Assembly: GCA_900545215.1 (NCBI GenBank)
Contig: UQXW01000004.1
Coordinates: 1 to 64,000, forward strand
From: an uncultured Bacteroidota bacterium
GTDB lineage: Bacteria; Bacteroidota; Bacteroidia; Bacteroidales; P3
Direction: 5' to 3'
DNA length: 64,000 nucleotides
The notes under the pieces were generated by a model. It saw nothing but the letters and a program-made list of their open reading frames with translations. It was not told the origin of the DNA and searched no databases. The first letter of the stretch is position 1, and the number at the start of each line of letters is the position of its first letter. Shown one piece after another: positions 8,742-18,182 of this stretch. The position numbers and the translations under genes were made by a program.

Positions 8742-9876
8742 CTTTTTGTAATTCCTTCGTTATGTCTTCGTCAACGATATTATCACGTCTTGCACTGCGT
8801 AAAGTGTTTGCCGACAAGGCATCGTATTCGCGTCTGTTGCGGATTATATCCAATGCAAGGAAGACAGCATTTCGGAAACTTTGTGCGGAAGCTATGTTCT
8901 TGCCTGCAATCTCGTATGCCGTGCCGTGAGCAGGCGATGTTCTGACGAATGGTAATCCGGCAGTGAAGTTCACTCCCTCGGTGAAGCTCATCAACTTGAA
9001 AGGGATAAGCCCTTGGTCATGATATAACGCCATGACACCGTCGAAATCTCTCATGGAACCATTGCCGAAAAAGCCGTCTGCAGGATAAGGACCGAAAGCC
9101 AATATGCCGTTATCGAAAGCCTCTCTTATCGCAGGGGCGACTATGCTGTCGTCTTCCGTACCTATGAGACCTCTATCGCCTGCGTGAGGATTTAATGCCA
9201 AAACCGCAATTTTCGGCATGCGGATTCCGAAATCCCTCTTCAAAGAAGCGTTCATAACTCTCAGTTTTCGGAGAATAAGTTCTTTTGTTATGACTTTTGG
9301 AACCTGTGCAAGAGGCAGGTGATTGGTCATTATACCGATATGAATGTCATGACAAGTCATTATCATCAAACTTTCCTCCGCCCCGAACTTCTTTGTAAGG
9401 TATTCGGTGTGTCCCGGAAAATTGAAAGTCTCGCTTTGAATATTCTTTTTGTTGATAGGGTTGGTAACGATTGCGTCAAGCTTCCCGTTCATCAGGTCAT
9501 GGCATGCGTAGTCAAGGCTCATCGCTGCCAATTTGCCGCCAATCTCCGTAGGTTGTCCTATATCTATTTTGACTTCTTCCTGAATGATGTTAAGGATATT
9601 GAACTTATGTGGCTCGGCTTGCTCCGCCGAACGCACGTTAACGAAAGGAAAATCATTTGCGTTTATCAATTTCTTGTGGTAAGATGCCACTTTGGAAGAA
9701 CCGTAAAGCACAGGAGTGCAACCTTCCAACATTCTGCTGTCGGAAAAGCATTTGAGCAAAACCTCGTAGCCTATTCCGTTAATATCTCCTTGTGAAATAC
9801 CGAGACGAATGGTGCTTTCATCTTTTTCTCTTCTCGGTCTGAATGCAGGTCTTCTCGTATTGTTTGTTTCTGCCAT
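8722..9876 (-). CDS. pdxA: 4-hydroxythreonine-4-phosphate dehydrogenase PdxA
   Basis: 384 residues from the ATG at 9876 (11 bp after the pepA stop). The alternative start further upstream (9909) would lie inside pepA. PdxA oxidises 4-phosphohydroxy-L-threonine in the deoxyxylulose-5-phosphate-dependent route to pyridoxal phosphate. Visible family motifs include GISQGDINGIGYEV, TNPINK, FPGHTEYL, NPHAGDRG, YHDQGLIPFK and RTSPAHGTAYEIAG, which supply the metal-binding His residues. A basic N-terminal tail (RRPAFRPRREKDE) precedes the fold. It overlaps ligA by 20 bp, consistent with an operon pepA-pdxA-ligA-mtaB-lipoprotein. Confidence 0.95.
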   Translation of the reverse strand: MAETNNTRRPAFRPRREKDESTIRLGISQGDINGIGYEVLLKCFSDSRMLEGCTPVLYGSSKVASYHKKLINANDFPFVNVRSAEQAEPHKFNILNIIQEEVKIDIGQPTEIGGKLAAMSLDYACHDLMNGKLDAIVTNPINKKNIQSETFNFPGHTEYLTKKFGAEESLMIMTCHDIHIGIMTNHLPLAQVPKVITKELILRKLRVMNASLKRDFGIRMPKIAVLALNPHAGDRGLIGTEDDSIVAPAIREAFDNGILAFGPYPADGFFGNGSMRDFDGVMALYHDQGLIPFKLMSFTEGVNFTAGLPFVRTSPAHGTAYEIAGKNIASAQSFRNAVFLALDIIRNRREYDALSANTLRSARRDNIVDEDITKELQKDDEPTL

Positions 9877-9886
9877 AATTACGATT

Positions 9887-11338
9887 TTATTTTTTGTTGT
9901 TGCTTGCAAGCGTTTTCAAGAAATCGACAATCAGTCTTACGCCGTATCCGCTCGCACCTTTGCCTGTGTAATCTCTTTTCTTGTCGAACATAGCCACACC
10001 GGCTATATCCAAATGTATATAAGGGTAATCCGTAAAGTGAGCGAGGAACTTGCCGGCTGTAATCATACCTGCCTCTGCCGCTCCGCAGTTTTTGATGTCT
10101 GCAATGTCGGATTTAATCAATTCATCGTATTCTTCCCAGAACGGAAACTCCGCTATACGTTCGTAAACCGTTTCTCCGCTTTGTTTGAGTAAAGACATGT
10201 ATTGCTCGGCTTTTTGCTGAACGGATGCTATTCCGAAAGAGCCGATTGCTCTTGCCGCTGCACCGGTCAAAGTCGCCGCATCGACAACCAATTCCGGCGA
10301 AAGTCCTTTGGCATACGCCAAAGCGTCTGCAAGAATCATTCTTCCTTCGGCATCGGTATTGACTACTTCCACGTTCGTTCCGTCGTACATATTGATAATA
10401 TCCCCGCTTGCGTATGCATTTCCGCAAGGACGGTTATCCGTTGCAGGAAACAAACCTATGATGTTTACAGGCAATCCGAGACAAGCAACAGCGTAAATGG
10501 CAGATGCCATCATTGCTGCTCCCGCCATGTCTTCCTTCATATCGTTCATGTAATCGCCGGGCTTCAAATTCAAACCTCCCGTATCGTAAACCAAGCCTTT
10601 GCCGACCAAAACAATGGGTTGCGAATTTACCGCATCGTTCGGACTGTACCGCATTATGGTAAACGTCGGCGGATCTACGCTTCCTTTGTTCACTGCAAGC
10701 AATCCGCCCATTTTCTCTTTCTCTATTCTATCCTTATGCCACACCTCCACATCTATTCCTGCCTCATGAGACATGTTTACGAAAGCTGCAGCCAAGCCCT
10801 CGGCGTTCAAACTGCAATAAGGCTCGTTGACCAAGTCTTTACACTTCTCCACAGCTCCGGCAATTATCGACAGACGTTCGATGTCCTGCATTTCCACTTC
10901 CGGATTTATCACGCTTAATTTATCGAAAGGGTGTATCAATCTTTTCGGATCGGTCTTGTACGAATCGAAAGTGTAGCTTGCCAATAGCATTCCTTCAACA
11001 AAACCCAATACTTCCTCTTTCGACAGATTGCTTACGAACTGTAAGTGTTTTATGTATTCGTTATCGCAAAAGTCCAAAAGCTTTCCGCCTAATTTTCTGA
11101 GCTTTTCAACTTGCTTATATGCAGTATCGCATTCATCTACTATCGCAACAATTTCCCAATGCGTCAATTTGTTGAATGCAAAGAAAGTTCTGCTGTTCTC
11201 TTCCGCTTCTCTGTTTATGAAATTCAATAAATCGTCCGACAATATCTTCGATTCGACCTGCGTCTGCCCGCATCTCTTCAATACGAATAAAGAAGACACC
11301 TCGGGTTTCAGGCTTTTCAATCTGTCTATGCTTATCAT
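9887..11338 (-). CDS. Leucyl aminopeptidase family protein (M17)
   Basis: 483 residues. M17 enzymes are cytosolic di-zinc aminopeptidases. The C-terminal catalytic domain has GKGLVYDTGGLNLKPGDYM with the metal/substrate Lys and Asp, MKEDMAGAA, and the signature NTDAEGRMILADALAYA (near 325). The divergent N-terminal domain is usual for the family. The gene heads a leftward transcript; a TACCTTTG -7 element lies at 11359-11366, about 20 bp upstream. Substrate preference cannot be read from the sequence. Confidence 0.93.
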   Translation of the reverse strand: MISIDRLKSLKPEVSSLFVLKRCGQTQVESKILSDDLLNFINREAEENSRTFFAFNKLTHWEIVAIVDECDTAYKQVEKLRKLGGKLLDFCDNEYIKHLQFVSNLSKEEVLGFVEGMLLASYTFDSYKTDPKRLIHPFDKLSVINPEVEMQDIERLSIIAGAVEKCKDLVNEPYCSLNAEGLAAAFVNMSHEAGIDVEVWHKDRIEKEKMGGLLAVNKGSVDPPTFTIMRYSPNDAVNSQPIVLVGKGLVYDTGGLNLKPGDYMNDMKEDMAGAAMMASAIYAVACLGLPVNIIGLFPATDNRPCGNAYASGDIINMYDGTNVEVVNTDAEGRMILADALAYAKGLSPELVVDAATLTGAAARAIGSFGIASVQQKAEQYMSLLKQSGETVYERIAEFPFWEEYDELIKSDIADIKNCGAAEAGMITAGKFLAHFTDYPYIHLDIAGVAMFDKKRDYTGKGASGYGVRLIVDFLKTLASNNKK

Positions 11339-11358
11339 AACCCTTCAAATTAGTTGAG

Positions 11359-11394
11359 CAAAGGTACGAAATAAAACCAAAATAACTATCTTTG
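11359..11394. promoter_or_regulatory. Divergent -7 boxes between pepA-like and GH3-hydrolase genes
   Basis: Two TAnnTTTG elements lie back to back: TACCTTTG on the minus strand at 11359-11366 for the aminopeptidase and TATCTTTG on the plus strand at 11387-11394 for the gene at 11416. Neither has a clear TTTG at the -33 position. Confidence 0.6.
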
Positions 11395-11415
11395 CAGAAC
11401 TAAAAAAACAGCAAC

Positions 11416-14361
11416 ATGAGTAGGAAAGTCGTTACTCTTACATTCATTCTCTGCGTATGCAGTATCATTTGTTCAGCCGATAATAATCCGATAAAGAAAC
11501 GCAAAGGTAGAGAGCATTATGTGAAAGAACAAATGTCGAACATGAGTTTGCGAGAAATGATAGGGCAACTTATCATGATAGGGTGCGACAGCGACATGTC
11601 TCCTGCCTATACAAGCAAAATATTGAAAGATATCGATTCAAACAAAGTCGGAGGTATTTGTTTTTTCAAGGGGAAAAGCGAGAATATTCCGCCATTGATA
11701 AAGAAATACAATGCCGTTTGCAAACTTCCGCTTTTAATCTCGATAGACGGAGAGTGGGGATTGGCAATGAGGTTGACCGATGTAACCCCTTTCCCGAGAG
11801 CAATGACTCTCGGAGCCTTGGAGAAAGAAGATTATAATTTGGTTTATGAAATGGGAAGTCTCATTGGAAAGCAATGCAAAGCCTTGGGCATACATATCAA
11901 TTTCGCTCCCGATGCAGACATAAACCTTAATCCTGCAAATCCCGTGATAAACACTCGTTCTTTCGGGCAAGATCGTTATCGTGTTGCCTATCTCGCCGAA
12001 CAATATATACGAGGCATGCAGGACGAAGGAGTAATGGCTGTAATAAAACACTTCCCCGGACATGGGGATACCGAAACCGATTCTCACAAATCCCTTCCTA
12101 CAATAAGTCATGACCGGAATTTCATCGACACTGTTGACATGTATCCTTTCCGATACAATATAAAACAAGGCGTTTGGGGAGTTATGGTCGGACATCTCGA
12201 TGTTCCTGCAATGAATAAAGACTACAATTATCCCGCATGTATAAATCCAGACATAGTACAGGATTACCTGATAGAGGACTTGGGGTTCAAAGGTCTCGTA
12301 TTTACAGATGCCATGAACATGAAAGGACTTACCAACGACTATCCCGACGGGCAGGCACAGGTTCTTGCGTTGAAAGCTGGCGTCGATGTATTGCTCATGC
12401 CCAACAACACGGAGCAAGCAATGAACGCAATACTTCAAGCCGTTGAGGCAGGAACACTGTCCGAGAAAACGATACGGGAGAAATGTAAAAAAGTCTTACG
12501 TTGGAAATATGATATGGGAATATCGAACCCGACTAAAGACACAACCGCACCAATCAAGACATTGGAGCCCCAAGCCAAGGAACTCAACCGACATATAGCC
12601 GATAATGTTCTCACCTTGTTGAGAAACGATGAGGAACTATTGCCGTTACAAATATCGGACAGCACAAAACTCTCCATCGTTTTCCTTGACGACTTCAATT
12701 ATCGCACTTTCGATACTACCATAAATTCATTTCATGTTGCAACGACCCATTCAATCAACAGCAAAACCACTTCCAAGCAAATCGACAGCATATTGGCTTC
12801 ACTGATAAACTCGGATATTATAATAACTCTTGCCTCCGGAGGCGTGAACCAAACAAAGAAAGAAAACTACGGCATATCGCAAAAGAAACTTGATGCAATC
12901 GCAAAAATTCAAGACCTGAACAAAAAGAATATTCTCGTATTGTTCGCCAATCCTTACGCTTTGGCAAGTCTGGATACCCTATGCGAATACAACAGTCTGG
13001 TGATGGCATATCAAAATACGGCGGATTTGCAACGCTCGGTTGCACAAGCCATATTCGGATACAGGTCATTCAAAGGCTCGGTTCCCGTAACGGGAAGTCC
13101 CAACTACCCTTGCCAATCCGGAATAGATAAAGAAGAGTCGCAAGGATACGAAGAAGTTGTCGAAGCCGGAATGAAAGTAGAGTGTTTTGAAAAAATAGAC
13201 AGTATCATCAATGCCGGAATTTCGCAAAAGGCATATCCCGGAGCTCAGGTGTTGATTGCAAAAGACGGAAACATCGTTTTCAATCGGAATGCAGGCTTTC
13301 AAACGTACGACAATCAAACAAAGATAACCGATAACAGCATATACGACTTGGCTTCCCTCACAAAAGTCATGGCGACAACGCTTGCAGTCATGAAATTGTA
13401 TGAAGAAGGAAAATTCTCTCTCGATGACAAACTCTCTTCCTACCTTCCATACTTGAAGCACTCCAAAAAATCGAAAATAACAATCAAGGAAGCCCTTGCA
13501 CATACCGCAAGATTGAAAGCCTTTCTTCCTTTCTGGAAAGAATCATTGGAAAAAGCGAAACAAGACGAAACACTGTATGCATACGACAAATACGGCGACA
13601 GTGCTTATTTGCAGGTATGCGATGGTTTGTTCATCAAGAAGTCATATAAAGATGAAATCAGAAAACAAATAGTATCCTCTCCTCTCGGAGACAAACACAA
13701 ATATGTTTACAGCGATTTGGGATTTATTCTGCTTGGCGATTTGGTCGAGCAAATAAGCGGGAAAACCCTTGATACCTATCTTCAAGAAACATTCTACGAA
13801 CCTTTGGGCTTGACAAACACATATTTCAATCCGCTTTCTCACGGCATGAACAAAGAGAATATCGTTCCGACCTTGGAAGCCGTCGATTTCAGGCATTCTA
13901 AATTGCAAGGCTTCGTCCATGACGAAACATCGGCATTGAACGGTGGCGTTGCAGGTCATGCAGGTCTGTTTTCAAACGCCAAGGATTTGTTCGTAATATG
14001 CCAAATGCTTTTGAACGGTGGTGTTTATGACAATAAACGATACCTTGAAGAAGAAACCATAGCAACGTTCAACCACAGATATTTCAAAAAATACCAAAAT
14101 CGAAGAGCCTTGGGCTTCGACAAACCGCTCATATCCGCACCCTCTGCACATTGTTCCGAATATTGCAGCGAGGAAAGCTACGGGCATAGCGGCTTTACGG
14201 GAACTTATTTGTGGATAGACCCTGAAAATAAAACCATATTCATATTCCTCTCGAACAGAGTTTATCCTGATGCCAAAAGTAACAAATTGGCACAAATGAA
14301 CATCAGAACCGACATACAGGATTTGATTTACGAATCAATACAAGAAGAAAACAAAGAATAA
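11416..14361 (+). CDS. Glycoside hydrolase family 3 / class C beta-lactamase-like fusion
   Basis: 981 residues with a signal peptide (about 1-21). The N-terminal half is a GH3 domain of the beta-N-acetylhexosaminidase (NagZ-like) branch: KHFPGHGDTETDSH at about 211-224 is the family's acid/base His-Asp loop, and GLVFTDAMNMKG near 294-304 carries the candidate nucleophile Asp. The C-terminal part (about 600-975) is a serine hydrolase of the beta-lactamase/esterase fold with SLTK (Ser about 646), YSD (about 765) and HSG (about 925) motifs. The fusion is common in Bacteroidetes and is thought to act on peptidoglycan-derived muropeptides in the periplasm; its exact substrate is inference. It is followed directly by the TIGR02757 gene. 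Confidence 0.9.
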   Translation: MSRKVVTLTFILCVCSIICSADNNPIKKRKGREHYVKEQMSNMSLREMIGQLIMIGCDSDMSPAYTSKILKDIDSNKVGGICFFKGKSENIPPLIKKYNAVCKLPLLISIDGEWGLAMRLTDVTPFPRAMTLGALEKEDYNLVYEMGSLIGKQCKALGIHINFAPDADINLNPANPVINTRSFGQDRYRVAYLAEQYIRGMQDEGVMAVIKHFPGHGDTETDSHKSLPTISHDRNFIDTVDMYPFRYNIKQGVWGVMVGHLDVPAMNKDYNYPACINPDIVQDYLIEDLGFKGLVFTDAMNMKGLTNDYPDGQAQVLALKAGVDVLLMPNNTEQAMNAILQAVEAGTLSEKTIREKCKKVLRWKYDMGISNPTKDTTAPIKTLEPQAKELNRHIADNVLTLLRNDEELLPLQISDSTKLSIVFLDDFNYRTFDTTINSFHVATTHSINSKTTSKQIDSILASLINSDIIITLASGGVNQTKKENYGISQKKLDAIAKIQDLNKKNILVLFANPYALASLDTLCEYNSLVMAYQNTADLQRSVAQAIFGYRSFKGSVPVTGSPNYPCQSGIDKEESQGYEEVVEAGMKVECFEKIDSIINAGISQKAYPGAQVLIAKDGNIVFNRNAGFQTYDNQTKITDNSIYDLASLTKVMATTLAVMKLYEEGKFSLDDKLSSYLPYLKHSKKSKITIKEALAHTARLKAFLPFWKESLEKAKQDETLYAYDKYGDSAYLQVCDGLFIKKSYKDEIRKQIVSSPLGDKHKYVYSDLGFILLGDLVEQISGKTLDTYLQETFYEPLGLTNTYFNPLSHGMNKENIVPTLEAVDFRHSKLQGFVHDETSALNGGVAGHAGLFSNAKDLFVICQMLLNGGVYDNKRYLEEETIATFNHRYFKKYQNRRALGFDKPLISAPSAHCSEYCSEESYGHSGFTGTYLWIDPENKTIFIFLSNRVYPDAKSNKLAQMNIRTDIQDLIYESIQEENKE

Positions 14362-14362
14362 A

Positions 14363-15106
14363 ATGGAGACAAAAGAAACATCGGAACTGCTGCGAAATCT
14401 GGCACAGCAATATAACACGAAAGATTTCATACAGAACGATCCTGTTCAATTTCCCCACAGATATACGGACAAACGAGACATAGAAATTTCAGCCCTGATT
14501 TCTTCATGGATGGCATACGGCAACAGGAAGCAAATCATACTTACGCTGAACCAACTGCACGCCGAATTTTACGACTCGCCGTATCTTTACATACGCAGCA
14601 GAAGATACGTACCTCATCGCAACAACGAGCAATGCCTTTACCGCTTCTACACCTACAAAGACTTCTATCAACTCTGCAACACACTCTATTATATCTACAT
14701 CAGAAACCAATATCCTTCCCTTGAAGATAAATTGCTTTCCATGCAGAAAGAATACACCTCGTGTCTTTCTCTTCTGCGTGCCATCATATCCCTATTTCCC
14801 GATCAGAACGGCATACCGCAAAACACCACCTCTGCATGCAAGCGTCTTTGTCTTTTCCTTCGTTGGCTCATACGCAAAGACTCAATAGTGGATTTCGGAA
14901 TATGGAATCTTCTGCCTCAAAGCGAATTGCTTATTCCCTTGGACACGCATGTATTTCGCATGGCAAAGGAATTGAATCTCACGACCCGCAAACAAGCCGA
15001 CATGAAAACAGCCGTGGAAATAAGCAACAAATTGAAAGAAGTGTTTCCAGATGATCCGACACTCGGAGACTTCGCACTCTTCGGCTATGGCATAGACCAC
15101 AAATAA
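14363..15106 (+). CDS. TIGR02757 family protein (DUF2400)
   Basis: 247 residues matching the DUF2400/TIGR02757 family throughout: ISALISSWMAYGNRKQI near 45-60, CKRLCLFLRWLIRKDSIVDFGIW near 155-177, IPLDTHVFRMAKELNL, and a terminal DPTLGDFALFGYGID. The Cys/Arg-rich central motif and the helix-hairpin-helix-like end suggest a relative of DNA glycosylases, but function is not established. The start codon lies one base beyond the stop of the GH3 fusion gene, so the two are translated from one message. Confidence 0.88.
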   Translation: METKETSELLRNLAQQYNTKDFIQNDPVQFPHRYTDKRDIEISALISSWMAYGNRKQIILTLNQLHAEFYDSPYLYIRSRRYVPHRNNEQCLYRFYTYKDFYQLCNTLYYIYIRNQYPSLEDKLLSMQKEYTSCLSLLRAIISLFPDQNGIPQNTTSACKRLCLFLRWLIRKDSIVDFGIWNLLPQSELLIPLDTHVFRMAKELNLTTRKQADMKTAVEISNKLKEVFPDDPTLGDFALFGYGIDHK

Positions 15107-15136
15107 ACAGGTCGAGAAAAAAGAACAGCATCCCGA

Positions 15137-15240
15137 AAAAATTTTCCGCCGTTCCACGAAAATGAATCGGCGGAAAAATTTTTTCTTACGCCGATTCGTG
15201 AAATCCTCACGGCGTTTTATTTTGCCGAAACGGCGATTGA
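15137..15240. repeat. Phased palindrome array in a convergent spacer (five cores)
   Basis: Five CGGCG/CGCCG cores have centres at 15149, 15170, 15191, 15212 and 15233, a period of exactly 21 bp. The outer part forms an AAAAATTTTCCGCCG / CGGCGGAAAAATTTTT hairpin (15137-15183) that could end transcription from both the TIGR02757 gene and trkH. The right part shares CGGCGTTTTATTTTGCCGAA with the other dispersed copies. Confidence 0.8.
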
Positions 15241-15255
15241 TTGTATGGGTGTTTG

Positions 15256-16719
15256 TTATCGTTTGCTCCAAACGCTTGGAGAGAGAATTGCAAAGAAGGC
15301 GTATATTTCCAATCTGCCTATGAGCATGAGGGTTATGATGAGGTATTTCGACAGGCTTGTCAAATCGTTATATGAGAAGCCTTCTGCAAGGGAACCCATC
15401 ACCGGACCGATGTTGCTTATCGAGGCTGCCGAAAGAGCAAAGGCGTGTGTGAAGTCGTTACCTGCCATGGTCAGACCGATAACTCCGAAAAGGAAAATCA
15501 CGAAAAAGAGAAAGAAAAAGCCGAAGACAAGACTGACAGAGCCGTCTCGCAGAGCCTTGTTGTTGTACCGCACGGGTATTATGGCACGAGGGTGGAATAC
15601 CCTTTTCATCGCAACGGGTATATATTTCAAAAGTATGACGGCACGAATGATTTTAAGACCTGTGGAAGAGGAAGCGGAACAACCTCCTATGAACATGAGC
15701 AATACAAGTCCGGCTGAAACGAAAATTCCGAGATTATGGGTTTTCAGGTCGAAGCCTGTGCTACTCAGAGTGGAGATAACGTAGAAAAAAGATGTCTTTA
15801 CGGATTGAAGAAAAGCCATATCGTTGCGTGAAAGGAAGTAAAGCGAAAAGCCTATGCCGAAAACAAGTGTCATAAGGCTGTACATTCGCAGTTGCTCATC
15901 GTGAAATACTTTTTTCCATTTGCCTCTTACGAACCATAGCAACAGAAAGTAACTTATGCCGGAAAGAAACATGAATACCATGATGACGATTTGCGAATAA
16001 TCGGAATATGCTCCCATGTTGCCGTCGGAAACGGAAAAGCCACCGGTGGAAATGGTTGAAAAGGTATGGCAGATTGCCTCGAAGAAGTTCATTTCTCCGA
16101 GACTTAGAAGTGTGCAACAGAGAATGGTGAAACCTGTGTAAATGCCGAATATTCTGTAAACGGTACTTTTTATGTGGGGTCGCTCTTTTTCTTTCTCTAT
16201 CGAGTTGAACTCTGCATTGAAAAGGTTTTTCGCTCCATCGGGAAAGTTTCTGACGAAAACGATTACAAGCATTGCGAACCCCAAACCTCCTATCCATTGG
16301 GTGAGAGAACGATAAAACAACAGCCCTTTGGAAACGGATGCGATGTTCCCTATTATGCTTGCTCCGGTAGTGGTGTAGCCGGAGTAGGATTCAAAAAGAG
16401 AGTTGACGAAAGAGAAATCGTCCAAAGTGAACATATATGGCAATGCTCCCAAGAGAGGAACGATAAGCCACATCAGACCGACTATCAACCGTCCGTCCTT
16501 TTTTGATATTTGCGAAGTGAAATTCTTGTTCCTGTATGCAGTGAATGCTCCGAGCAGAAACATGAGAGGGCTTGCCACGAGAAAGAAAAATTTTTCTTTC
16601 TCGCCATAAATACAACTCACCAAGCCCGAAACAAGAAAAGCAAAGCCCAAGAGCAACATGTTATTGCCCAAAACATAGAGAAAAATACCCCTGTTGAGAT
16701 TGCTTTTCGGTAGTTGCAT
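15256..16719 (-). CDS. trkH: TrkH family potassium uptake protein
   Basis: 487 residues, a membrane protein with about ten hydrophobic helices. The four pseudo-repeated pore loops of the TrkH/KtrB family are visible as YTTTGASIIGN, FSTISTGGFSV, STLSSTGFDL and AASISNIGPVMG, each with the selectivity-filter Gly. It imports K+ across the inner membrane with TrkA as cytosolic regulator. trkA ends 10 bp upstream, so the pair forms an operon transcribed leftward. The start MQLPKSNLNRG is the only well-placed one after the trkA stop. Confidence 0.95.
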   Translation of the reverse strand: MQLPKSNLNRGIFLYVLGNNMLLLGFAFLVSGLVSCIYGEKEKFFFLVASPLMFLLGAFTAYRNKNFTSQISKKDGRLIVGLMWLIVPLLGALPYMFTLDDFSFVNSLFESYSGYTTTGASIIGNIASVSKGLLFYRSLTQWIGGLGFAMLVIVFVRNFPDGAKNLFNAEFNSIEKEKERPHIKSTVYRIFGIYTGFTILCCTLLSLGEMNFFEAICHTFSTISTGGFSVSDGNMGAYSDYSQIVIMVFMFLSGISYFLLLWFVRGKWKKVFHDEQLRMYSLMTLVFGIGFSLYFLSRNDMAFLQSVKTSFFYVISTLSSTGFDLKTHNLGIFVSAGLVLLMFIGGCSASSSTGLKIIRAVILLKYIPVAMKRVFHPRAIIPVRYNNKALRDGSVSLVFGFFFLFFVIFLFGVIGLTMAGNDFTHAFALSAASISNIGPVMGSLAEGFSYNDLTSLSKYLIITLMLIGRLEIYAFFAILSPSVWSKR

Positions 16720-16729
16720 TTATTCCGAC

Positions 16730-18070
16730 TTAGTTGAAGAGCTTCATTAGTTTGTTTGCGGATTCCGGTATGGTGAATGCCACAACTTTGTCGCCGGCTT
16801 GTATCTGCACATTGCCTCTTGCGATGTATGCAACGTTGTTTCGGATTACTCCGCCAATGTTTACACCTTGCGGCAAGTCCAATCGCATTATTTGTTTCTT
16901 CGTAATGGGAGAGCCGTCCTTGACAAGCACCTCGACCACTTCGGCATCTATTCCGGACAACCACTTGCTTGATGTTACGTCTGCCCCGAGGGTGAAACGG
17001 GCAATGTAGCTTGCAGTTATCAACTTCTTGTTTATAATCGTGTCTATGCCGATTTCCTGCGATACATCTATGTAACTGACATTTTCAACCAAAGCAATGG
17101 TTTTCTTTACGCCTTGTTTATGGGCATGAAGGCAGGAAAGAATGTTCGTTTCCGTACTTCCGCTCACGGCAATGAAAGCATCTGTTTCTCTTATTCCCTC
17201 GTCCATAAGCAGGGATATGTCGTTGCCGTTGCCGTTTATTATCATGGTTCTGTTCAAGTCATCGACGAGTTGAAAACAACGCTCTTTATCTTTCTCGATT
17301 AGTTTGAGGTTCATATCGTTTTGCAGATTCATGGCAGTACGTCTGCCGATACGTCCTCCGCCAAGTATCATGGCGTTCTTGATAAGATAATCTCTTTTGC
17401 CGCCGAGTTCTTTTATCAACTCTATGCTTGAAGGCTTTGCTATCAAATAAACCAAATCGTCTTTCTGATAGGAGTCCGAACCGATAGGAATGATGGTTCT
17501 GCCTTTGCGAATGATACAAATCGCTCTCGCTTCCAACTCGGGGTACATTATGGCGACCTCTGCCATCGTTTTTCCTATGATGAGAGCCTTGGAGTCCAAA
17601 CGCATCATATATACGGAAAGCAGACCGTTGGAGAAATCGAATATCTCGGTTGCAGTGTTCCTTGTCAAAAGGTTGGTTATCTCCTTTGCTGCAATTCTTT
17701 CGGGACAAACCAGTTCATCGACCCCCATTCCTTTGAACATGTTTTTGTTTGCATCGTTCAGGTATTCTATCGAGTTCACTCTTGCTATGCAACGTTTGGC
17801 TCCGAGCCTTTTGCCGAGAATGCAAGTCATGAGATTGATGCTTTCTTCATGCAGAACGGCAATCAAAAGGTCGCAAGAAGATATGCCGGCTTCTTTCAAG
17901 GTTTCCATGGAAGTGGAATTACCTGCTATGGTGAGCAAATCCGAATCGCTCTGCAACATATTCAATAAGTCGGAGTGAGGATCCACCACGGTGATATTGT
18001 GCCTTATTTTGGAGAGAGTGCGAGCCAAGTGAAATCCGACCTCGCCGTCTCCCGCTATAATGATGTCCAT
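16730..18070 (-). CDS. trkA: Trk system potassium transporter TrkA
   Basis: 446 residues, the normal length for a full TrkA with two RCK units. The first Rossmann motif is IIAGDGEVGFHLARTLS at residues 4-20 and the second is AMILGGGRIGRRTAMNLQ near 232-249; each is followed by a TrkA-C domain. The protein binds NAD(H)/ATP and gates TrkH at the inner membrane. A TACCTTTG -7 box lies on the minus strand at 18115-18122. Confidence 0.95.
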   Translation of the reverse strand: MDIIIAGDGEVGFHLARTLSKIRHNITVVDPHSDLLNMLQSDSDLLTIAGNSTSMETLKEAGISSCDLLIAVLHEESINLMTCILGKRLGAKRCIARVNSIEYLNDANKNMFKGMGVDELVCPERIAAKEITNLLTRNTATEIFDFSNGLLSVYMMRLDSKALIIGKTMAEVAIMYPELEARAICIIRKGRTIIPIGSDSYQKDDLVYLIAKPSSIELIKELGGKRDYLIKNAMILGGGRIGRRTAMNLQNDMNLKLIEKDKERCFQLVDDLNRTMIINGNGNDISLLMDEGIRETDAFIAVSGSTETNILSCLHAHKQGVKKTIALVENVSYIDVSQEIGIDTIINKKLITASYIARFTLGADVTSSKWLSGIDAEVVEVLVKDGSPITKKQIMRLDLPQGVNIGGVIRNNVAYIARGNVQIQAGDKVVAFTIPESANKLMKLFN

Positions 18071-18114
18071 GTCAAATGAAATTGTTTTATCTTATCTTGA
18101 AACAAATCAGACGG

Positions 18115-18122
18115 CAAAGGTA
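18115..18122 (-). promoter_or_regulatory. -7 box for trkA-trkH
   Basis: TACCTTTG on the minus strand, 45 bp upstream of the trkA start; a weak TTTA stands in for the -33 element about 19 bp away. Confidence 0.5.
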
Positions 18123-18182
18123 GTTCTTTTCCGTAAACCGTAAATGCAGGAAATAAATGTTTTGATGCTGTTTTGAACAGCT

